This document shows, one piece after another, positions 1-12,911 of a stretch of 64,000 nucleotides of DNA (position 1 is the stretch's first letter; every line of letters starts with the position of its first letter). The notes under the pieces were generated by a model that saw only the letters and a list, made by a program, of their open reading frames with translations, was not told the DNA's origin and did not search any database. Origin of the DNA: Globodera rostochiensis (lineage: Eukaryota > Nematoda > Chromadorea > Rhabditida > Heteroderidae); the NCBI GenBank assembly GCA_018350325.1, contig JAEVLN010000014.1, forward strand, positions 2,538,272 to 2,602,271. Direction: 5' to 3'. The translations under genes were made by a program, and so were the position numbers.

Positions 1-935
1 TGTTTGTTACCAAACCTTACACTAGCCTGACTTATTGCGATTAAAATTGGAATATTATAACTAAAAATGTCTTACACAACTCGTCGTAAAAAGGCTTGAA
101 TCGACGACTGCGCCTCACCAAGAACTCATTTTTGCGTTACACGAAATGGGCAATTGTCCGTCCATTCGACTTCAGTCAGTTTCCATGTTTTTGCCTGCCT
201 CCCTCCGTCCCTCCCTCCCTCCGTCATCATTCCACTCCCTTTTGGCAGTGCTTATTGTTAGCTCTTCTTCCCGTTTCCGTCCCCCTTTTTGGCGCTATTA
301 TCCCCAGGGGAATTGAAGAATAATTTATTTCTCACTTTCCTTAAGCAGAAGGGTGGCGGCGGGTTGAGGGAGGGCGGGGGGAGGCGAATGACCGACCGCC
401 GAGTGGTTGGATAGGGAAGAGGGGGGGGGATATGAGTGGAATTGGGGGGGGGGAACCGTCCGTCGTCCAACACAGCCATTGTCCCCCGGCCGAATTGGGT
501 GCCGAATGGGCAAATTCCCATCCCATTGCCCTCCACTAAAGGCACACATCCGGCCGCGACGAACTCTCTCCGATTGGCATCCTTTTGTTCCCTCTAATTC
601 GGCCTGGAGGCCCAGATTCTGTTTTTACGTCGTATAAGCCAATTTAAGAGATTCGAGCATTAACCCCCCCCCCCCGCCATCCCCGGGGGAGACTAATTTA
701 ATTACTCATCAGCTGCAGGAAAAGCCGGCCTTTATCGATTGAATGGGGGCGTTCCATTGAACGGTTTCGGGGGGGGGGGGGGGGTTAAAGTTAAAGGGAT
801 TTTTGCAGACCCCCCCCCCTTCCACTGACGGGTTTTTTGTTTTCCTTTTAATCCCGTCCTTTCCCCTTCCGCTGCCATTCCCTCTCCCTATTGGCCTCAA
901 TTGTCTCCTCTCCCGTTGACGGATGAAGCATCGCT
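1..935. other. No gene recognised; poly-G/C-rich flank
   Basis: No convincing coding exon is seen on either strand. The short open frames here are low-complexity (Pro, Ser or Gly rich) and are interrupted by mononucleotide runs, for example about 16 G at 769-784 and C runs near 664 and 813. The stretch probably holds the promoter and 5' region of the gene starting at 936, but no specific promoter element can be pointed to. Confidence 0.5.
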
Positions 936-3900
936 ATGGATTGGCTTCAGCGTCACTTTCTGGCGGTTGCTGCTTCAATTTCTCCCACCCGACGCAAGTC
1001 GTCAAGGCGAAGGAGTCCGACCAAGCGGCGGAACGGTCGGACATGGAAAAGGACGCGATCGGAGCCGGCGACAGTGGACATTGATCAGAGAGTGGTGGGC
1101 TTTTAATTAAAAGGGATTTTGTGGGATAAATTAGCTTCGTCCAAACGGAGTTCCTTGGTTCAAAAAATTTATTAATTCTCTGGCCCATTCTTTTCTTCTC
1201 CAAATGCTCGCGGCTAATTTGTAAGGGACATCGAACAGCGAACAATGAGAATTAATTGCTTTTTAAGAAAGTGCCAATTCCAAAATTCAAAGAATCGGTC
1301 GATTGACACAAACATTAATTACACGGAGAGTGGCATTAATTACACACGGAGAGTTGGGGTCCAATCTAATTAATTATTCTTTCGCAGATTTTGTTGGCAC
1401 GGAGCAGTAGCAGCAGCAGTGTTAGCACTGAGGCAGGAAGGAACAACAAATTTTGTGCTTCGACGGAGGCGGCCAATTCGCTGAGTAAGAGGAGGAGGAA
1501 GGCGGAAGAAAGCTTTGGCCGGGTAAGGGATTCTCCAGCGGAGAGAAGGCCGCCCCTTCTCAAGCAGTCCGTCTCATTTGCCGTTGACTCCTCCGCCGAA
1601 AGTCAGCTGTTCATCGAGGACCAGGACGACGCTCTGTTCGCATTCGGCACTGGCGACGCCGGGAAAACGCAAAAACCCCCGTCTCCGTTTAAGACATTTG
1701 CAGCCTCCATAGTGCGCAGACGCCAGCAAAGGCTGAAAAAGGTGAAAGGCACTATGAGGGGGAGGGGGGGGGGGGGAGAGGGAAAGGAGTTGGAGATGAC
1801 CAAAGTCAACACCAAGGGGGTGAGGCAGGAGTTGGAGATGACCAAAGCCGACACCAGGGGGTGGGGCAGGAGTTGGAGATGACCAAAGTCGACACCAGGG
1901 GGTGGGGCAGGAGTTGGAGATGACCAAAGCCGACACCAGGGGGTGGGGCAGGAGTTGGAGATGACCAAAGTCAACACCAAGGGGGTGGGGCAGGAGTTGG
2001 AGATGACCAAAGTCGACACCAGGGGGGTGGGGGCAGGAGTTGGAGATGACAAAGTCGGCACCAGGGGGTGGGGCAGGAGTTGGAGATGACCAAAGTCAAC
2101 ACCAAGGGGTGGGCAGGAGTTGGAGATGACCAAACTCGACACCAGGGGGTGGGGCAGGAGTTGGACAGACCAAAGTCGACACCAATGGGGTGGGGCAGGA
2201 GTTGGAGATGACCAAAGTCGACACCAGGGGTGGGGCAGGAGTTGGAGATGACCAAAGTCAACACCAAGGGGGTGGGGCAGGAGTTGAGATGACCAAAGTC
2301 GACACCAGGGGGTGGGGCAGGAGTTGGAGATGACCAAAGCCGACCCAGGGGGTGGGGGCAGGAGTTGGAGATGACCAAAGCTGACACCAGGGGGGTGGGG
2401 CAGAGTTGGAGATGACCAAAGTCAACACCAAGGGGGTGGGGCAGGAGTTGGAGATGACCAAATCGACACCAGGGGGGGGGCAGGAGTTGGACATGACCAA
2501 AGTCGACACCAATGGGGTGGGCAGGAAGTTGGAGATGACCAAAGCCGACACCAGGGGGTGGGGCAGGAGTTGGACATGACAAAGTCGACACCAGGGGGTG
2601 GGGCAGGAGTTGGACATGACCAAAGTCGACACCAGGGGGGGGGCAGGAGTTGGAGATGACCAAAGCCGACACCAGGGGGTGGGGCAGGAGTTGGAGATAC
2701 CAAAGTCAACACCAAGGGGGTGGGGCAGGAGTTGGAGATGACCAAAGTCGACACCAGGGGTGGGGCAGGAGTTGGAGATGAACAAGTCAACACCAAGGGG
2801 GTGGGGCAGGAGTTGGGATGACCAAACTCGACACCAGGGGGTGGGGCAGGAGTTGGACATGACCAAAGTCGACACAATGGGGTGGGGCAGGAGTTGGAGA
2901 TGACCAAAGTCGACACCAGGGGGTGGGGCAGGAGTGGAGATGACCAAAGCCGACACCAGGGGGTGGGGCAGGAGTTGGAGATGACCAAAGTCACACCAAG
3001 GGGGTGGGGCAGGAGTTGGAGATGACCAAAGTCGACACCAGGGGGGTGGGGCGGAGTTGGAGATGACCAAAGTCGGCACAGGGGGTGGGGCAGGAGTTGG
3101 AGATGACCAAAGTCAACACCAAGGGGGTGGGCAGGAGTTGGAGATGACCAAACTCGACACCAGGGGGTGGGGCAGGAGTTGGACATGACCAAAGTCGACA
3201 CCAATGGGGTGGGGCAGGAGTTGGAGATGACCAAAAGTCGACACCGGGGGTGGGGGCAGGAGTTGGAGATGACCAAAGTCAACACCAAGGGGTGGGGCAG
3301 GAGTTGGAGATGACCAAAGTCGACACCAGGGGGTGGGGCAGGAGTTGGAGTGACCAAAGCCGACACCAGGGGGTGGGGGCAGGAGTTGGAGATGACCAAA
3401 GCTGACACCGGGGGGTGGGGCAGGAGTTGGAGATGACCAAAGTCAACACCAAGGGGGTGGGGCAGGAGTGGAGATGACCAAACTCGACACCAGGGGGTGG
3501 GGCAGGAGTTGGACATGACCAAAGTCGCACCAATGGGGTGGGGCAGGAGTTGGAGATGACCAAAGCCGACACCAGGGGGTGGGGCAGAGTTGGACATGAC
3601 CAAAGTCGACACCAGGGGGTGGGGCAGGAGTTGGACATGACCAAATCGACACCAGGGGGTGGGGCAGGAGTTGGAGATGACCAAAGCCGACACCAGGGGG
3701 TGGGCAGGAGTTGGAGATGACCAAAGTCAACACCAAGGGGGTGGGGCAGGAGTTGGAGATGACAAAGTCGACACCAGGGGGTGGGGCAGGAGTTGGAGAT
3801 GAACAAGTCAACACCAAGGGGGGGGGCAGGAGTTGGAGATGACCAAACTCGACACCAGGGGGTGGGGCAGGAGTTGGACATACCAAAGTCGACACCAATG

Positions 3901-6900
3901 GGGTGGGGCAGGAGTTGGAGATGACCAAAGTCGACACCGGGGGTGGGGCAGGAGTTGGAGATGACCAAAGCCGACACCAGGGGGTGGGGGCAGGAGTTGG
4001 AGATGACCAAAGGTCAACACCAAGGGGGTGGGGCAGGAGTTGGAGATGACCAAACTCGACCCAGGGGGTGGGGCAGGAGTTGGAGATGATCAAAGTCAAC
4101 ACCAAGGGGGTGGGGCAGGGTTGGAGATGACCAAACTCGACACCAGGGGGTGGGGCAGGAGTTGGACATGACCAAAGTGACACCAATGGGGTGGGGCAGG
4201 AGTTGGAGATGACCAAAGCCGACACCAGGGGGTGGGGAGGAGTTGGACATGACCAAAGTCGACACCAGGGGGTGGGGCAGGAGTTGGACATGACCAAGTC
4301 GACACCAGGGGTGGGGCAGGAGTTGGAGATGACCAAAGCCGACACCAGGGGGGTGGGCAGGAGTTGGAGATGACCAAACGTCGACACCAGGGGGTGGGGC
4401 AGGAGTTGGACATGACAAAGTCGACACCAATGGGGGTGGGCAGGAGTGGAGATGACCAAAGGCCGACACAAGGGGTGGGGCAGGAGTTGGACATGACCAA
4501 AGTCGACACCAGGGGGTTGGGCAGGAGTTGGAATGACCAAAGTCGACACCAGGGGTGGGGGCAGAGTTGGAGATGACCAAAGCCGACACCAGGGTGGGGC
4601 AGGAGTTGGAGATGACCAAAGTCCGAACACCAGGGGGTGGGGCAGAGTTGAGATGACCAAGTCGACACCAAGGGGTGGGGCAGGAGTGGAGATGACCAAA
4701 GTCGAACACAAGGGGGTGGGCGAGTAGTTGGAGATGACCAAATTCAGACACCAGGGGGTGGGCAGGAGTGGACGATGACCCAAAGTCAACACCAATGGGC
4801 GTGGGCAGGAGTGGAGATGACCCAAGCCGACCACCAGGGGGTTGGGCAGGAGTTGGCGATGACCAAAGTCCGAACCAATGGGGTGGGGCAGAGTTGAGCA
4901 GGCGTTGGAGATGACCCAAGTCAGACACCAAGGGGGTGGGGCAGGGTTGGAGATGACCACAGTCCGACAACCAGGGGGTGGGGCCAGGAGTTGGAGATGA
5001 CCAAGGTCGACCACCAGGGGGGTGGGGCAGGAGTTGAGATGACCAAAGTCGACACCAGGGGGTGGTCAGAGTTGGAGATGACCAAAGCGACACCAGGGGG
5101 TGGGGGCAGGAGTTGAGATGACAAAAGCTCGACACCAGGGGGTGGGGCAGGAGTTGAGATGACCAAAGTCGACACCAGGGGTGGGGCCGGAGTTGGAGAG
5201 ACCAAAGCTGACACCAGGGGGGTGGGGGCAGGAGTTTGGAATGACCAAAGTCGACACCAAGGGGTGGGGCATGAGTTGGAGATGACCAAAGCTCGACACA
5301 GGGGTGGGGCAGGAGTTGGACATGACCAAAGTCGACACCAGGGGGGTGGGGCAGGAGTGGACATGACCCACACAGTCGACACCCAGGGGGGTGGGCAGGA
5401 TTTGGACATGACCAAAGCGACACCAGGGGTTGGGGCAGGAGTTGGAGATGACCAAAGTCGACACCAGGGGGTGGGGAGGAGTTTGGAGATGACCAAAGCC
5501 GACACCAAGGGGGTGGGGCAGGAGTTGGAGATGACAAAGTCGACACCAGGGGGGTGGGCAGGAGTGGAGATGAACAAGTCAACACCAAGGGGGTGGCAGG
5601 AGTTGGAGATGACCCAAACTCGACACCAGGGGGTGGGGCAGGAGTTGGACATGCCAAAGTCGACACCAATGGGGTGGGGCAGGAGTTGGAGATGACCAAA
5701 GTCGACACAGGGGTGGGGCAGGAGTTGGAGATGACCAAAGCCGACACCAGGGGGTGGGGGCAGGAGTTGGAATGACCAAAGTCAACACCAAGGGGGTGGG
5801 GCAGGAGTTGGAGATGACCAAACTCGACACAGGGGGTGGGGCAGGAGTTGGAGATGATCAAAGTCAACACCAAGGGGGTGGGGCAGGAGTGGAGATGACC
5901 AAACTCGACACCAGGGGGTGGGGCAGGAGTTGGACATGACCAAAGTCGCACCAATGGGGTGGGGCAGGAGTTGGAGATGACCAAAGCCGACACCAGGGGG
6001 TGGGGCAGAGTTGGACATGACCAAAGTCGACACCAGGGGGTGGGGCAGGAGTTGGACATGACCAAATCGACACCAGGGGGTGGGGCAGGAGTTGGAGATG
6101 ACCAAAGCCGACACCAGGGGGTGGGCAGGAGTTGGAGATGACCAAAGTCAACACCAAGGGGGTGGGGCAGGAGTTGGAGAGACCAAAAGTCGACACCGGG
6201 GGTGGGGCAGGAGTTGGAGATGACCAAAGTCGACACCAGGGGGTGGGGCAAGGAGTTGGACATGACCAAAGTCGACACCAGGGGGTGGGGCAGGAGTTGG
6301 AGATACCAAAGCCGACACCAGGGGGTGGGGCAGGAGTTGGAGATGACCAAAGTCAACACCAAGGGGTGGGGCAGGAGTTGGAGATGACCAAAGTCGACAC
6401 CAGGGGGTGGGGCAGGAGTTGGGATGAACAAGTCAACACCAAGGGGGTGGGGCAGGAGTTGGAGATGACCAAACTCGACACAGGGGGTGGGGCAGGAGTT
6501 GGACATGACCAAAGTCGACACCAGGGGGTGGGGCAGGAGTGGAGATGACCAAAGCCGACACCAGGGGGTGGGGCAGGAGTTGGAGATGACCAAAGTCAAA
6601 CCAAGGGGGTGGGGCAGGAGTTGGAGATGACCAAAGTCGACACCAGGGGGTGGGGCAGGAGTTGGAGATGAACAAGTCAACACCAAGGGGGTGGGGCAGG
6701 AGTTGGAGATGACCAAACTCGACACCAGGGGGTGGGGCAGGAGTTGGACATGACCAAAGTCGACACCAATGGGGTGGGGCAGGAGTTGGAGATGACCAAA
6801 GTCGACACCAGGGGGTGGGGCAGGAGTTGGAGATGACCAAAGCCGACACCAGGGGGTGGGGGCAGGAGTTGGAGATGACCAAAGTCAACACCAAGGGGGT

Positions 6901-7314
6901 GGGGCAGGAGTTGGAGATGACCAAACTCGACACCAGGGGGTGGGGCAGGAGTTGGAGATGATCAAAGTCAACACCAAGGGGGTGGGGCAGGAGTTGGAGA
7001 TGACCAAACTCGACACCAGGGGGTGGGGCAGGAGTTGGACATGACCAAAGTCGACACCAATGGGGTGGGGCAGGAGTTGGAGATGACCAAAGCCGACACG
7101 AGGGGGGTGGGGCGGGACATTTCTGTCACAGATTGCTTTATCGATTAGAGTTAATTTGCCCTCATCAATTTTTGTTTTTAGTGTTCGGACTTTCCCAATG
7201 GCATCGCCCCCTCTTCATCGCGTGATAATTTTGTTCATCGCCGGCAACCGAACGACCCACCCAATTTGAACCAATTCCATGCCCACCCTTTGGACAACGG
7301 AGCATTTCAACAGG
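936..7314 (+). CDS. Probable 5' exons of the SPSB gene, or a separate short gene
   Basis: Three exons can be read in compatible phase. Exon 936-1091 begins with ATG and encodes a basic Arg/Ser-rich N-terminus starting MDWLQRHFLAV. Exon 1388-1741 follows a strong TTTCGCAG acceptor and gives a Ser-rich then charged segment ending in RRRQQRLKK. Exon 7182-7314 follows a TTTTTAG acceptor and begins CSDFPNGIAPSSS. The first two exons end in phase 0. The third ends in phase 1, which joins in frame to an acceptor at 8289 inside the next coding block. This suggests one gene running on into the SPSB exons. No known domain is recognised, and the segment looks disordered. The intron between the second and third exons carries the 5.3 kb minisatellite. 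An alternative is that the SPSB gene starts at ATG 8175 and these exons are an alternative 5' end or an unrelated gene. Confidence 0.45.
1790..7112 (+). repeat. 41-bp G-rich minisatellite, about 130 copies, intronic
   Basis: A tandem array with a 41-bp period fills the intron between exons 1388-1741 and 7182-7314. Each unit contains AGGAGTTGGAGATGACCAAA, then a variable GTCGACACCA core, then GGGGGTGGGGC. Recurring variants are GTCAACACCAAG, GCCGACACCAG, ACTCGACACCAG, GTCGACACCAATG and GGACATGACC in place of GGAGATGACC. Variant order repeats in blocks of roughly 7-9 units, so the array has higher-order structure. Units near 4600-5600 carry more single-base indels than those at the edges. Because 41 is not a multiple of 3, each strand shows long pseudo-reading frames that are not genes. 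The G5/G4 tracts in every unit could form G-quadruplexes on the + strand (inference). Confidence 0.97.
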
Positions 7315-8174
7315 GTAATAAATCGAATGTCGCAAATTAAATAGAACTTAAAATTTATTTGAATTTTATTTTAATGACGTCCAACAATTTTCCGTATGCC
7401 AATAAATTAAAGAATTTTAATAGTGATCGGATCTTTGGGCGCGTGTTTATTAAAATGGGCCGACTTTTCGGGCGCACTTTGCCCCGTCCCATAATTTTTT
7501 TGTGAAGTTAAAGACGCGCCCGTTTACGCTTTTTCATCTTTTTTGGAATTGTTTTTTACCCATTTATTTATTTTTACGTAATTTTACGTCTTTTATTTGC
7601 CTTTCTGCCAATTGTACTTTCCATGCGCGCCCTCCGCCCCCCGCAGCCACAGATATAAATGCATTGCATGCACAGAGATATATTTGCTGCTTTTGTGCTG
7701 TTCCATTTCGTCGTCGTTGTCCCTTTGTCCCCCACGGCGGCGTCTGTTTGTTTCTCGTCCCCCCCCCCCCTCCCGCAATTGCCCCCCCCCCTCCGGCGTC
7801 GTGTGTCTATGTCTATTTTCGCCACCCTTAGAAAGCGGGGAGGGGGAACACGTCCAGAAATAGCAGCACTCCCTCCCTCCGCCATCGGCTGCTCCTTTGC
7901 TCCCGCCCATTATATCCCCCACCCCTCCCCCCCCATGTCTGTTCCCGTCGGAGTCCCCCCAAAGGGCGGCGTCTGTCTCCCCCCCCCCCCGAAAGAGTGC
8001 ACCCCCCCGTCCCCTCCACCTCCCCCCCCCCGTCCCGCGTTCCTACACTTTCGCTTTTGGTGCATTTTCCAAGCAGCATTCAGCTCAATCCCACCACATT
8101 CCCCCGTTTTACACTCTTTCTTTTCTTCTGCGTCCTGCATTTTTGAAAGTTGACTTTCGGTTGCCGCTGTTCCA

Positions 8175-11100
8175 ATGGACTCACCAATCGTCAACCAATT
8201 CATTCGCCCCCTCGGCAATAGCGAATTTATGCCGTCATTCTTCCAAAGTTCGGCACCCGCTTTCCGGAACGTCCACCTTAAATCGGCAGAGTTGAAAAGG
8301 AGGAGGGAAAGGGAGCAGAACGAAATGGAGCCGGATGGGGAGAGGGAAAAGGCGGGGAAGCGGAAGCGGAAGAGCGATGGGGAGACGGAGGAGGGCGAGC
8401 GGCAGCTGAACAACGAACAAACGGCAGAAGTTGGGGAAGGAGCTGTTGCCGTCGCCGGAGGGGGGGAGGGGGACGGTCAGTCGGCGGGGCGCTGGGGTCA
8501 TCTGATAACGACCAATTTTCACCTAATAAATAAGCCATTCAAAGGATGGGATGGACTTCCGGATGAGAGAGTCCATTCTCCGGCATAAACCACGCGACTT
8601 TTTGCTTTCTTCCCTCTCTTTTCATTTTTGCTGACATTCATTCCGATGATTTTGATGAGTCTCGACAAATTGACTTTGTTCCAATCCTTTCGAGTATATA
8701 AACTACAACTACCTGTTAAAAAAACGAAATTCGACCCATCATCCTTTGACAAATGCTATAAATGCGTTTCATTTGTTTTTTATTTCAAAATTGCCACTTT
8801 CTTAAGACACTTGTTTTGATGTAAATTATTAGTGTTTTTTTGACCTTTGCTTTCGCCGGCCGGCCAGCCGATAAGATCTTTTTTTTCAAAAAATTCGGAA
8901 CGGACTGTCAAACGGCGGACGGGACGTCCATCATAGGGAAGGTGTACACGGGTGCCACTCCCTCCCCCCGCCCCTTCCTGTCCAGTCCAATCACCGCCTT
9001 TAATCGCAATGTTTTGTTCATCCCTTAGCGGCAATCACAAAGACCAAAATAATTCTCGCACAAAATTCTTAAAAAAATATTGGCAAGTTTTTGTTTAAAG
9101 GCCAAATGAGCCCGATGAAACCGGAAGAATCAGTCAAATTCCCTAATTTCCCAATTGCAGATTCGTGCTCGCCTCTGCCCGTCCACCGGTGCCCCCAGCT
9201 GATTGCTTGGCCACCAGTGCCTCCCGCCGCCTCGTTGGTCGTCGACTCTGACGACTTTCCTTCTCGGTCGGCCCACCACCACCACCGAACTGTTACAACA
9301 GCAACAACGACGATTGCGTGTACTCGACGGCATCGCAACGTGCCGCTGTGCCTTTTGCCCCACGGGCATTTGCCATCGCTTCCACTGGCATCGCTGCAAA
9401 GTGCCGCCCGTCACTTTCTGTTCGCCCAGCAGACACAGCCCCCACGACAGTCGCCTTCCAAAGGCGGGAGAGTTGAGGCCAGCAGCAAAGAAGTCGAGTA
9501 CAGGCGAGTGCCGGAGACAGACGGGCCGGAGTTGGCACAGGAACAGTCTCCGGAATCACTGAAAGGACAGCAACAGCAGCAGAAAAGGACAAACGCTCTC
9601 CAAGGCGTTTCGCAGCAGCAACGGGTCTGTCCATTTCTTTTTGTTCTCTCACGTCAAATTTGACTGTTTTTTGGCTGATCACCACCATTTTTTAGCCTTT
9701 TGATTTTTCTCGAGCTTTTCTAGAAGTTCGTCTAATTTTGCAAAAAATTACCCCCCCCCCCAACCTTTTCAGTCACAGCACACACAGCGGCGAGTGTTGC
9801 CCCCGCGTCGTCTCCGCGCCGTCCGTCCCTCCGTCGCCTCGCCCTCGCCGTCCTCTCCGCGTCGTCCCGTTTCGTCCGCCTGCCCTCAGCAGGTCTTCCC
9901 CCGAGGGTTTTTGAACTGTTCAATTCCTTCCATGCCCCCACCCCCTCCCCCACCCCCCCGTGCATTGCAACTTATCATTAAACGCAATTTATGACTGATT
10001 AGTCCAAAAAAGGGTTATCGAAGAAAGGGAATTCAATGGAATTGGTGAAAATTTCGTCGACGGCCTAAATAATTTGTGGGTAATAGCAGATGTGGCGGGG
10101 GCATGAAAAATTCACTCGGAAAGTCCGTTGACCTCCAATTTTTGGCGGCGGGGGGGGGGGCTAAAAGTGGAAATGGTCGTCGTCGTCTCCTCCATTGAGT
10201 CAACAGATTCTTTCAGACCGCCGACTCATCTGAGGAAATGGTGCGACCATACAAATTGGATGTGGTGCTGCACATGCCGGAACTGTGCCCGGACGAGCTG
10301 AAGAGGCATGCCTGGAACCCGGAAGACCGGTCCCTGAATGTGTACGTGAAGGAGGAGGACAGACTGACCATGCACCGCCACCCGGTGGCCCAAAGCACCG
10401 ACTGTATGCGGGGGAAGGTATTTAAGTCGGCGTTTTGGGAGTTTTGGCTCCAAAAACCCGAGAAACTGCGGGTTAATCCGTCGGTCCCCCGCCACAGATT
10501 GGCTACACGCGCGGGTTCCACGTGTGGCAGCTGAATTGGCCGGTCAACCAACGCGGCACTCACGCGGTCGTCGGCGTGGCCACCAAAGACGCGTCGCTGC
10601 ACGTCCCGGGATACGTGTCGCTGGTCGGGTTGGACGCCGAGGGCTTCGGCTGGAACATCGGTGAGTGACGACAATTTAATGCCCATGACACTGACCGGGG
10701 CAGTAACGTGTTTTGGATTTGTGTGGGGATGGCATGCCAAAAAAGTCGGTTTTTGGGGGAAAAGGGTTCTCCCCTATGGGGGGTTTTTGTCATCAAAATT
10801 TCGGCTACGGTCCTGACACTGCCCCAAGGCCACGGCCAATGATATACCCTCCTTCAGTTGAGAACAAATGCAACCACGACGCCCAGAACACCAAGGGATG
10901 GTCGTATCCCTACGAGCAGCCGTTCACGGCACCCGAGAAGATCTTTTGTTTGTTGGACATGGACGAGGGCCAAATGGCATTTGCCACCGAGTCCAAATAC
11001 TTGGGGGTCGCCTTCCGCGGCCTCAAGGGCAAGAAGCTGTACCCGGCCGTCAGCGCGGTGTGGGGCCACTGCGAAATCACCCTCAAATATTTGGGCGGAT

Positions 11101-11313
11101 TGGACCGTAAGTTTTTTGGCAGCCCCGGACTTTGGGGGAAAATCTTTTTCGTTTTTCATTTAATTTGGCACACAGTCATTTTTAGCGGAGCCGAGACAGC
11201 TTATGGACATTTGCCGCAGGTCGATACGGGTCAGTGTGGGCAAGTCGAGAATTGACCGTGTTTCCGAGCTGAACCTTCCGCCGAGCCTAAGGCAATACCT
11301 CCTGTACAAATAA
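8175..11313 (+). CDS. SPRY domain and SOCS box protein (SPSB/GUSTAVUS type), copy 1
   Basis: Exons read as about 8175 or 8290-8475, 9161-9624, 9773-9892, 10217-10417, 10498-10660, 10858-11106 and 11186-11313, all in matching phase. The first three encode a long low-complexity N-terminus (Lys/Arg/Glu rich, then His/Thr/Gln rich). The SPRY domain follows: [59 protein letters not shown] and [25 protein letters not shown], all hallmarks of vertebrate SPSB1/4 and fly GUSTAVUS. The C-terminus is a SOCS box, with BC-box region [12 protein letters not shown] and a C-terminal Cul5-box-like [12 protein letters not shown]. Family role: SPRY binds substrate motifs and the SOCS box recruits Elongin B/C and Cullin-5 for ubiquitination in the cytoplasm. 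The N-terminal extension is much longer than in vertebrate SPSB1. The gene converges with the RBR gene 118 bp downstream. The start is uncertain. Confidence 0.9.
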
Positions 11314-11430
11314 ATAATTCGCACATTTTATACAACAAATAAACGAGTGCCCGCAAAATTAAACAAAGATGACACTGCGCAATTAATTGCCTAATAAAAC
11401 AAACATAACAATCATCAGAAACAAAAATAA

Positions 11431-12911
11431 TTACGGCGTTTTAATTCGTCGCAATCGGTTCTTCCGGCGATGCTCTCTTTCCAGCGCCCTCTCCAGACGT
11501 TTACCCTCCACCGAGCGTTTGTACGTCCCGAGCCAATCCCCGTAGCCGAAAAAGCCAGATATCGATTCGGCGAGTTCAAAGATCATCATAACCTGAAGGA
11601 GATTAGTGGTCAGGAATAGAGTAATTTTCGCGGAGGAGGACGATTTGTAGACCCACGACATTTTTGAGGACGGGGATATACTCGAAAAATTCATCCCCTA
11701 AAAATGCTTCGGGTAGAAATTTTTAATTTTGGCAAGGGTTACTGGGTCGGGGATACCGATCTGCTTCATCCCCGAAATGGTCGAGGAACCCCCAACCACG
11801 CGAGCTACTGGTCAGCAGAAGGAAAATTAAGAACATTCAGATAAATTTATGTAAAATATGTTAAACTGCAGTGACCTGCCCAAAAATGGGGATGAGTTTA
11901 ATCCAGAGTAGCGCCAGGTAGATAAACCAGAAGAGTGTAATGGGAAGCAGCGCCACCACAGCCAAAGCAGCGCCGAGGGGGAGAAGAGCAATGAAGAGCA
12001 CAATGTACTTAACACAATAACAAAGAATTACTTTCGACTTACATTTAACGGATTGTAAATGTCAAGTACCCACAATTGCGGTGAAAAGCGCCTTCCGTGC
12101 GACGTCCATTTCCTGCTGATCACTCTCACGACGGACCCATTTTTTCATGATTCGATTCAAAGTATAAGGAGGAGTTCCCAACGTGATGGACAACGGGGCG
12201 AACACCTGAAAATAAGGAAAAGTTCGGGCAAGGTAATAGGAATTGAAGCGGGTTATACAAAAAGTCCTAAGAAGACGGACGGAGTGATGAAGAGAGTAGT
12301 GAATCCGCCAATAAACAGCACGAACTTCACCAAGTACAGTCCTTTCAGCACATCGTCAAAACTCGGCTTGCATTCCCCTGAAAATTAGTTCAAAAACAAT
12401 GCCTTCTTTACACTCAGTGAGTCGTGCACTTACCCATAAAATGGGTCCAGTCGACGTCCTTCTTCCCGCACTCCCAACAAAACCACGTGTTGCACCGCAA
12501 GTTCGGACAACGCACGTAATTGCAGCCGATTTTTTGTGCATAAATATTCTGTAAATGGAACAAAGGGATTTGGATACAAAACAATGCGTTTTAATTAATG
12601 TTGCGCACCAAACAGCGCGGACATTCCCTTGCACGCGTGACTTTTTCCACAGCCCCGAGGGCGCGCATTATTGAATCACGCTCATCGTATTGGACTTCTG
12701 GCAGCTTTGATGTCGACGTCTCATCTTGACATTGACTATTCTCAGCAATTTCGGTCTCAATTAATTGACTATCCTCTTTAAAACTTTCTCCCATACTGAC
12801 GGTGGCTAAAACTAAGTCATAAAATGAAGCAGTCACTAGGGAAACTTCCCACTGTCTTTCCTTACTTTTATCAAATACATTTTGATCATTCGTTTTTAAC
12901 GTAAAACGCAA
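11431..12911 (-). CDS. RBR/IBR-type zinc-binding membrane protein, putative E3 ligase
   Basis: Minus-strand exons give, in order, an acidic N-terminal stretch, a Cys cluster reading CPRC, IGCNYVRCPN and CNTWFCWECG (about 12440-12640), hydrophobic segments LYLVKFVLFIGGF (about 12310-12350) and YIVLFIALLPLGAALAVVAL (about 11890-12010), and a basic C-terminus ending RRKNRLRRIKTP with stop at 11431-11433. The Cys pattern with GCNYV and FCWEC is that of IBR/RING2 modules in RBR ubiquitin ligases, some of which carry transmembrane helices. No RING1 domain is seen, so either upstream exons are missing from my model or the protein is a partial RBR relative. The 5' end is uncertain: a coding-looking block (EFDFLTLYGAEQVG) continues to about 12980. 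One splice phase between the second transmembrane exon and the exon near 11760 could not be reconciled. The gene is divergent from the PCMTD-like gene. Confidence 0.6.

Noticed and set aside
4014..6725. A 903-residue open frame on the minus strand, and similar long frames across 1603-6933
   Set aside because: It is the 41-bp satellite read in frame. All three minus frames are open with the same repeated residues (SNSCPTP, LQLLPHP, SSPTPAPP), the period is not a multiple of 3, and indels shift the frame repeatedly.
7502..8153. Several overlapping Pro/Arg/Ser-rich frames on both strands
   Set aside because: Mutually overlapping and built on C-runs. They lie between candidate exons 7182-7314 and 8290-8475 and are better read as intron.
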